From positions 84,739 through 148,738 of the forward strand of contig FMBT01000396.1 of assembly GCA_900095095.1 (NCBI GenBank): a stretch of DNA of 64,000 nt. The letters are read 5' to 3'. This document shows, piece after piece, positions 56,478-64,000 of the stretch. A program made the translations under genes and the position numbers. The notes beneath the pieces are model-generated. The model worked only from the letters and a program-made list of their open reading frames with translations. It searched no databases and was not told the origin of the DNA. Source of the DNA: Fragilariopsis cylindrus CCMP1102 (Eukaryota > Bacillariophyta > Bacillariophyceae > Bacillariales > Bacillariaceae). Position 1 is the stretch's first letter. Each line of letters starts with the position of its first letter.

Positions 56478-57079
56478 CGTGGCGTTTATGTTTGCAGTGT
56501 ATATGAATTATGAACAGCCTGACCGGCTTGGAATCCAAGCTCATAAGCCATGTTCATTGTCGATCAGATGACTTGATTTGACTGCTTTAGGTGCGAGTGG
56601 GCTTACCAAGTTAGCCAGTTGTTGGGAATGATTTCTCAGATGAGTAATGCAACTTGTTTGTGTTCTCGTTTGTGTTTCCACGACTTGCCATTTGATTTTC
56701 GATTTTCGACATACTTGTACTGTAACTATTTCGGACTTGTCATTGCAAGAGAAAGAGATGCAATTTTATACGGGACTGGATTTGATCACGGACTACTATA
56801 CAGACATCGTACATATACTGTATATTAGCTATGCTCTACGTAGTTAGTCGACCTACATACTTAGTGCCTTTTCAGTTACACAATACGGATTCAGTCTATT
56901 GTCCTGACTAAATAAAGCTATGAACAGTGATATAAATATATGTTATTAGTGGTGGGATTTTGTAGTTGCGTGTGGATAAAAAGAAGGGATTAGAAATTAT
57001 GATTCCCACTAGCTATGATATATATTCCAGCTTCAGGTATTGTAATCCGTCTATTGTGGGGTATAATATTTTCCTTTCT
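56478..57079. other. Intergenic region
   Basis: About 600 bp between two minus-strand genes; short frames show no features. Confidence 0.35.
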
Positions 57080-58782
57080 TCAACAAAGGTACGGACTCGA
57101 AAGCGTCGCAAATCCTGACGCTACCCCACCTTCATCGACACCACTAAATTTGGTTCGTAATAGAAAGCCAGCGTATCGGTTGTGTACTACCTTTCCATCA
57201 GAACCAACCACTAACGTTCCAAATGATCCAAGTTCGGAAATAGAGTCACCCGTACCTTCAACTTTACCGCCTCTCATCAGAACAGCATTTTGTTCGGGTG
57301 GAAACAACCGTTGCATGAGAATGAATTCCGCTAAATCCTCGCTTAGTTCGAGACTATCACCAGTCCGTTCGATATTGCTTCGAAGTTTCTCCGCTAACTC
57401 TTCTCCGTAAAAATTGTATCCACCTCCTTCACGTTGCGGTTTTAACACGTACTTAGCCTCACCTCCATCCAAAACATCTCGAATCGCTTCTAGATCTTCA
57501 GGTGTCGCATCATCACCACAACTATACAAACCTGCAAAACAGGTTCGCATCGCTGCTACCTTATTGGTTTCATCCTTTTCGGGAAAGAATCGTTCTAGTA
57601 CACCCGGCCGGGCTAGTTCTTGCTGTACCTTTTTAGTTCCTGCCAAATGATAGCCCAAACACGGACACTTGGTGGCTCGAGAAGCCTCCAATGTCAACCG
57701 CGCATTCCATTCAATACCATCCTCTCCATCTCCATAGTCTGTCGGTGCGTACCCAGCACGAAAGTATACGACAGCAACCTCTTGCTTCAAAAGTTTTAGT
57801 GCACCGGTTGTCTCATCAACAGATAGTTCCGAATTCAACCGCGTTAATGAACGACGAACGACTGGAATTTTATGTGTTTCCCATAATGCAAATTCAAGTA
57901 GCCGTTGATCGACGGTATTTGTTTCCCCATCCTGTACAACGAATAATACAATCGGTGGGTTATCATTATCATTCTTACTTTTGGTGAAACGTTCAACGTA
58001 ACGATCATAAGCAACCTTCATGCAAGTGGAAGTTCATCCAATGCAGGATTTACTGGGACACCAGTAGCGGGTGGAAATACGGCGTCGTTCTTTTCATCGT
58101 CAGTTGTAATCACTCTCTTACGATTGGTTTGTAAAAACTCTTCAATTTCTGTTTCGTAACGTGAACTTAAATATCGATGCATGTTGGCTATCTTACATGA
58201 TAAACCAGCAAATGAGGATGCAATTGTATTTAATTCAACCTGTTTTATTTGGTACGAATCATCATCAGAATGTAACATGTAATCGGATCTAAGAATACCT
58301 AATCTATCTGCACTTTTTGCAGGAGCGTTAGCAGTGCTATCGTCAACATATACCTGGTGGTACAATTTTAATATCTTTGCCGTGAATGGATCCATCGTAC
58401 TAACACCACCACCTAAGGTCTGTTGAAGAAATTCTGCATCTTGACTAACTCGTTCCACTAATTCATTAAATGCTGGTGCGACATCACAAGCCTTCTTAAA
58501 TTCCTGTTCAGGATATGCGTTGGGGAGAAGTGACATTGGTGCACCCAAAAAAAGATTGTCCTCGGATTCCTCCGTTTTCTTTCGTTCGACTTGAATACCA
58601 TTAGCAGACGCAAACGAATTTGCTTCAACGGCTAAAGCATCCGTATCCAACACGGACGCTATTTCCGACATAGTTGTTCTGCTGGGATTCGTATTTGAAT
58701 TGATGTTGACGCTGCTGAGGGCGAAGGTTGTGGTTTGGCTGAAGATAATTGCAAGGAAGGGAAGTAATAGTCGTAAGGTCAT
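57080..58782 (-). CDS. GSS: Glutathione synthetase (eukaryotic type), signal peptide-bearing
   Basis: It joins gamma-glutamylcysteine and glycine using ATP. ATG 58782 (MTLRLLLPFLAIIFSQ) starts a signal peptide ending TFA|LSS, so it is plastid-bound or enters the secretory system. Family landmarks are LGILRSDYMLH, IKQVELNTIASSFAGLS, ARPGVLERFF, KYVLKPQREGGGYNFYGEE (the glycine-rich ATP loop), LMQRLFPPEQNAVLMRGG, SELGSFGTLV and LLRTKFSGVDEGGVASGFA near the end. One missing base at 58019-58021 joins DELPLA to MKVAYDRYVE. Length, about 565 residues, fits the family plus targeting sequence. It is divergent from SMC4. Confidence 0.93.
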
Positions 58783-59202
58783 CTTGTTTATCCGAGTTAT
58801 GTAGTTACGGTACAGTAGGTGATGTTGTCGGCGATCCTTTTCAATAACAAAAAAATAATCACACACATCTCCGAGAAAAATGAGAATACCTCTAAAATCG
58901 TTCGAACCCCCCGCCCCAAAATAATGCACTCCTCTCCTCTCCCCTAATTGGTTGACAGGCCGGCCAGCGCGCGAATACCAGATTCAAATTTTCTTTTGGC
59001 GTGGTTGGCTCATCACGTGAAAATATCACTAAGCAATAGAACAAGAACATAAGAACACTCTACTAGTAACAACAACACACAAGCAACAAGCAACAAGCAA
59101 CAACACCATCATCGAATCCTGGGTCTGAATAAGTAGTTTAAATAGATACGAAGATAGTACTCTAATCTTAACTCAAAAAACTATTACGAAAAAACAACAA
59201 CC
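58783..59202. other. Divergent promoter region of GSS and SMC4
   Basis: It contains a CAAGCAACAA tandem repeat near 59080-59105 in the probable SMC4 leader. Nothing else was recognised. Confidence 0.4.
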
Positions 59203-62200
59203 ATGGTCGAGATCGATATGGAGGACGTTGATTCTCATCCCATTAGAGATGGTGATGTCGACATGAATGATGACAACGGTGACGGGGCAGAAGAACCCCA
59301 CCGAGACTACTGATTACAAAAATGGTAAGCTACGATGTTATTTTTCTTTGACGAAGATGATAAAACCTGCATTTGATGCCCTCTATTTTGACGTATCACC
59401 AATACTATCTAACAATTGTCACTGTTTAAAAATCTATTACAGGTATTGGAAAACTTCAAATCATACGCTGGTGTTAAGGAAATTGGTCCATTTCACAAAT
59501 GTTTTTCTGCTGTGGTAGGACCGAACGGTTCAGGAAAATCAAATGTGATTGATGCTATGCTTTTCGTATTTGGTAAACGCGCAAGAAACTTCGTTTAAAC
59601 AAGGTCTCCGAACTCATTCATAAGAGTGATGGTGTCAAAGACAATCCACCACAATATGCACGAGTTTCTGTTCACTTTCAAGATATCGTCGATACAGGTA
59701 GTGGCGACGAGGATTATCGTATCATACCTAATACCGAAACGATTGTTACACGGATTGCAAACAAGAATAACTCATCAACGTACAAGTTGAATGGCAAAAA
59801 CTCATCCTTCAAGGATATTGGTATCTATCTATCATCGAAGGGTATCGATCTAGACAATAATCGATTTCTTATTTTGCAAGGTGAAGTTGAAATGATTAGT
59901 ATGATGCCTCCCAAGGGTAAAAATGAAGGCGACGAAGGACTGTTGGAATATCTTGAAGATATCATTGGTTCATCAAAATTTGTTGAAGCGACCAATGAAG
60001 CAGCTGAAAAGGTCGACAGTCTCTCGGAGGTTCGACAAGAAAAATTGAACAGAGTTAAGGCAGTTGAAAGGGAAAAAGACAATCTTGAAGGGGCCAAACA
60101 GGAAGCGGAAGCATTACTGGGGAAGGAACGAGACATACGACGCAAACAAAATATTCTCTATCAGATCCATGCTATGAGAGCTGACAAAGAGTCCGATAAG
60201 TATACACAACAAAATGAAACACTTACAGAGAAACTCGAAGTGAACGTGAAAGAGTAGCCGAAACTCGTAAACGGATCAAAGAAATCGAAAGTGGCTTGGC
60301 AGAGCAACGTAAGGACTACGACACTTCGTACAAGGAATTGAAACAAACAAAGGAAGAATTTAGTGCATACGAACGGAGGGATATCAAGTTGAGAGAAACT
60401 ATCAAGCACGAGAAGGCGAACAAAAAGAAACTAGAAGACAAAATCAAGGCAGAAGAAAAGAAAGAGACAAAGGCCGACGAGAAAATGACTTCGGCGGAAG
60501 AACGAATTCCGCAATTAGAGGAAGAAATCCAAGAACTTACCGAGTCCAAGGAGGAAGAAGATGCTAAATTGGAAGAAATTGAAGAAGAAACAAAAGTTGT
60601 TACTCAAACAATTCGTCGTCAGCTTGAAGCGAAGACAACCGAACTTGCTCCAGTAAAGCAAGAACGAGCTGTTTTGCAAGCTGCATTGGATACAGCAGAT
60701 ACAGAACTAAAGCTGATGGAAGATTCATCAACTAGAATCAAGGAGAGACTTGCTTCGGCAGAATCAGAACTTGAAACTCTTGATGATACCCAAGGAAGCA
60801 AACGTGAGATTTTGAAAGATCAAGAGAAAGAACTCGTTTCGACTAAGCAACAAATTGTCAGTTTAGAAGAAGAAGATCGTGACCTATCAACAAAAGAAGA
60901 GTCTTTAGGAAAACAACACAAGCAACTATTGGTAAGCGTTATTGGATATATTAGACAAATTTTTCGTGTTTTCATGTAACTACTACACTGTATAATAGTA
61001 CCTTTAGATACTCACATATCCTTTTGCTCTACTTCGCTTTGCTATAATTAAACTTCGTGTTTGCTCATGTTTGCTCATAACAGACTCAAGTCGAGGATGC
61101 CAAGTCAGCTTTACGATCCACTGGTGGAGGAAAATCACGTTCTAAGGCTGTACAGGGAATTCTCAACGCATCGAAAAAGGGCGGTGAGCTCTCAAAGGTG
61201 GGAGTACTAGGTCGTCTCGGTGATTTGGCCACAATCAACGATCAATATGATGTTGCTGTCTCAACGGCATGTGGTATGTTGGATAATATTGTTGTCCAAA
61301 CAACTGCCGGTGCCCAACGATGCCTTGAATTTCTTCGAAAGTACAATCTTGGACGTGCTAGTTTTATTCCTCTAGATAAACAGAAAAAGGGAGCACATGA
61401 TCGTGTGGTGGAGACCCCTGAAAATGCACCTCGTTTGTTTGACCTCATCTCATCAGCCAATTATGCCGTCACTCCAGCCTTATATCTCGCTGTTGGAAAC
61501 ACCCTAGTTGCTCCTGATCTAGAAACTGCGTCTCATTGGGCCTATGACTTCTCTAGACGTTGGCGTGTTGTCACTTTAGACGGTAAATTGATTGAAACCG
61601 CAGGAACCATGGCGGGTGGAGGAAAGAATGTTCGTCGCGGAGGAATGCGTCTCGGAGTACGTACAATAAATAATGGACGCGTTATTATTTCAATTTATTT
61701 ACGTTGATTTTGTTTTACATCATATCATGATACCTCATTTCATCTCACAAAACATTTCCCTTTTTAATGTCTCCAAACTCATATAGAACTCTCGCCAACC
61801 TGCCATATCAGTTTCAGCAGGAGTAGACGAAGAAGAGCTTATTGAAAAGCTTAGTAAACAAACTGATGACTTGCGTGCAACGATTCAAGATTCTCGTAAT
61901 AGACGACGATCTATCAAGGAAGAACTGCGAAAATTGACGACGAGTGTAAAATCTTTGAAAACAGCATGCCAAGATTATCGCTTGAAATCGACGGATGTGA
62001 TACTACTCGAGAGGAATTAACGAAACTTATCCCAGAACTACGTGCTCAAAGCGAAGTGAGCGCCGACGATCTACAAAAAGTGAAAGTTCTTGAGGCCAAG
62101 GTAGAACAGTGTAAATCAGACATGATATCTTGTGTCGAACTTGCAAGTAAGCTCGAAAAAAGGTATCTAAACTGCAGAAAGATATCTTAGATGCCGGCGG

Positions 62201-63656
62201 TCCAAGGTTGAAGAAGCAAAAGGGGAAATGCGGAAAGATTCTTTCACAATTGAATGAAACGGAGAAAGCTTTCAATTCTGCGAAAGTTGAAATTGTTTCA
62301 TCGAAAAAGGCTTTAGCAAAGGCCAAAAAAGCGAAGGACACTTTGGATAAACAGCTTATTAATTGTGGTTCTATTCTCACAGAAAAGACCACAGAATTCA
62401 ATAGTCTAGAATCTGAGGCGTTGGTCGTAATTCAAGCTTACGAGGAAGTGAAAGAGATCGAGGAAAAGAAACGAATCGCTTTGGAAGGTGCAACGAAAGA
62501 AGCTGAAGAATTAAAGCAGTCTCAATCTGAAATTCAATTCATCGAGATCGACTTATTGGGACAACTTGATGCTCTGAAAAAACAAATATCAGAATGTCGT
62601 AAGAAGAAAACACATTGGGAGAATGAAATTTCCACTTTGCGTGAAACCGAAGACGAGTATGAGATAGATGACGAAGATGACGAGGAGGAAGAAGAAGAAG
62701 ATGATAACAGTCGAAGGGATAGCAGTAGCCAACCAGAGAATACTGAAATGACTGATGCGCGAGAACGCTCTTCCTCCGACAATGATGATAATGACGAGAT
62801 GCCGAGTGCGAGTGCGACTAAAGTCAAATCATCTTCCACTCCATTATTTTCTCAAGCGGCGCTTGAGAAGTACGACATTGAAGATCTGAAGGGAACTATA
62901 GGCATGCTACAGAATGAAAGAAGTAATCTTGCCAAGAATGCGAATATGGGAGCAATTGCTGAATACCGAAAGAAGGAGGCAGACTATCTATCAAGGGTTT
63001 CTGAGTTGGACGGAGTCACGGAGGAGCGTAACGGTGCTCGAAAAGAACACGAAGAACTCCGTCGCCAGCGTCTCGAGATGTTTATGGAGGGATTCGGGGA
63101 GATTACGTTGAAGCTCAAGGAGATGTACCAGATGATTACACTTGGCGGAGATGCTGAGTTAGAATTGGTCGACTCGTTAGATCCATTTTCCGAGGGCATT
63201 GTATTTTCTGTTCGACCTCCGAAAAAGTCATGGAAAAATATTAGCAATTTATCCGGAGGAGAGAAGACCCTTTCTTCGTTATCACTCGTCTTTGCACTTC
63301 ATCACTTCAAGCCAACACCCTTGTACGTCATGGATGAAATTGATGCTGCCTTGGATTTCAAGAATGTTTCCATTGTTGCAAACTATATCAAGGAACGTAC
63401 GAAGAATGCACAGTTTATCATTATTTCACTTCGCAATAACATGTTCGAACTAGCAGACCGTTTGGTTGGGATATACAAGACAAATGATGCAAGTAAAAGT
63501 ATTGCAATTAATCCCAAATCCTTTAAGAAAAGAGCGCCGCTCCCTCTTCAAAACTCTACAAACAATACCGTCACCGCTTCTAATCCTTTGCTAAATGAAA
63601 AGAATAGAAATCAAGTGAATCACTCACAAGAAGAATCGATAATCACTCAAAATTGA
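59203..63656 (+). CDS. SMC4: Condensin subunit SMC4 (frame interrupted by single-base deletions)
   Basis: SMC4 forms the ATPase core of condensin with SMC2. Exons are 59203-59334, 59443-60931, 61084-61666 and 61787-63656. Order: PRLLITKM|VLENFKSYAG, Walker A VVGPNGSGKSNVIDAM, LNKVSELIHKSDG, coiled coil with GLLEYLEDIIGSSKF, hinge (GRLGDLATINDQYDVAVSTA, GRASFIPLDKQ), second coiled coil with an acidic Asp/Glu/Ser stretch, signature LSGGEKTLSSLSLVFALHHF, Walker B PLYVMDEIDAALDF and IIISLRNNMFELADRLVG. The LVFALHH/FKNVSIVANYI block is diagnostic of SMC4 over other SMCs. Five one-base deletions break it: C4 at 59296-59299, A3 at 59586-59588, near 60236, A4 at 61958-61961 and A6 at 62156-62161. Confidence 0.96.
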
Positions 63657-64000
63657 GGATTTGAATGGATGATGCGGTAGGGGAATCTCATGTTACATAT
63701 TGAACTAGATAGTGCGACCTATAGATGCAAGGTTATTGATTTTTAAATAATGGTTACACACAGAAAGCTGACTTTTGCTTTACTTTAGTATTGAGTACTT
63801 GTAGTAACCATATAACTTTTTTTCATTCCTTATGAAAAAATATGTTTAATGTACAGTACATAGTAGAGATATATTGAATATTAGTAGACTGCATACTGTA
63901 CTTTTACAAGAGAAAGAAAAGAAGGTCCAGATAATTATCACCTGCACAACCGAAATGTATAAGATGATGATGATAATGATAAGGAATATTCATTTGTCAA
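63657..64000. other. Downstream region of SMC4 to the window edge
   Basis: AT-rich DNA with an ATGATGATGATAATGAT short repeat near 63965-63980. No gene was recognised. Confidence 0.35.

Noticed and set aside
266-62161. Programmed frameshifting as in Euplotes
   Set aside because: Shifts do not occur at stop codons with a fixed preceding codon, have the opposite sense (a base is missing rather than skipped), and several lack slippery sequences. Sequencing error explains them better.

Overview
This is nuclear DNA of a photosynthetic eukaryote, most likely a (pennate) diatom. The evidence is AT-rich, gene-dense sequence on both strands, short GT-AG introns of about 100-300 bp, and signal peptides followed by ASAF-like cleavage sites (SNA|F, TTS|F, DGF, SVAF) that mark plastid preproteins in algae with secondary red plastids. 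It also has diatom-style gene families: a CRAL-TRIO-like/DUF6824-like protein, an HSF-type factor with poly-Ser/Thr arms, and DUF4116. Species assignment is inference.

Layout. 1-8.5 kb: 3' end of an unknown gene, a plastid PDZ-ferredoxin protein (-), a small membrane protein (+), a histidine acid phosphatase (+), the UFM1 ligase UFL1 (-) and MAGOH (+). 9-18.4 kb: an ABCG half-transporter (-), a 2 kb gene-poor gap with a G20 run, an RlmN-like radical SAM protein (-), RNA polymerase III subunit RPC9 (+) and a plastid ferredoxin-like protein (+). 18.6-27.8 kb: a large UBA/MINDY-like protein (-), a prolyl 4-hydroxylase (+), a probable lumenal DUF4336 protein (+) and a coiled-coil repeat protein (+). 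29-39.3 kb: an HSF-type regulator (+), a Siva-like Cys-rich protein (-), a gene-poor stretch with tRNA-His(GTG), a hypothetical ORF, and a CRAL-TRIO-like/DUF6824-like protein (-). 40.4-49.3 kb: a DUF4116 protein and an ABHD13-like hydrolase (both + and both preceded by the same ~108 bp repeat), UDP-glucose dehydrogenase (-) and a C19orf12-like glycine-zipper protein (+). 49.5-64 kb: a tocopherol-methyltransferase-like enzyme (-), a two-domain GFA protein (+), an EF-hand protein (+) flanked by a segmental duplication, serine palmitoyltransferase subunit 1 (-), glutathione synthetase (-) and condensin SMC4 (+).

The genes do not form one pathway. Most are housekeeping: chromosome condensation, mRNA exon junction complex, Pol III, sphingolipid, glutathione and UDP-sugar metabolism.

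The main caution is that about twenty genes carry frame breaks. Nearly all are explained by a single missing base, often in a homopolymer, and conserved protein sequence resumes at once in the next frame. Because this hits essential single-copy-type genes such as SMC4, MAGOH and RPC9 in the same direction, I read it as uncorrected long-read deletion error rather than pseudogenes. I saw no convincing new multi-gene system, CRISPR, prophage or complete transposon. The best biological leads are the duplication around the EF-hand gene, the repeat shared by two promoters, the MINDY-like protein with an altered catalytic His, the PDZ-ferredoxin fusion, the MAGOH micro-exon and decayed tRNA-His copies.
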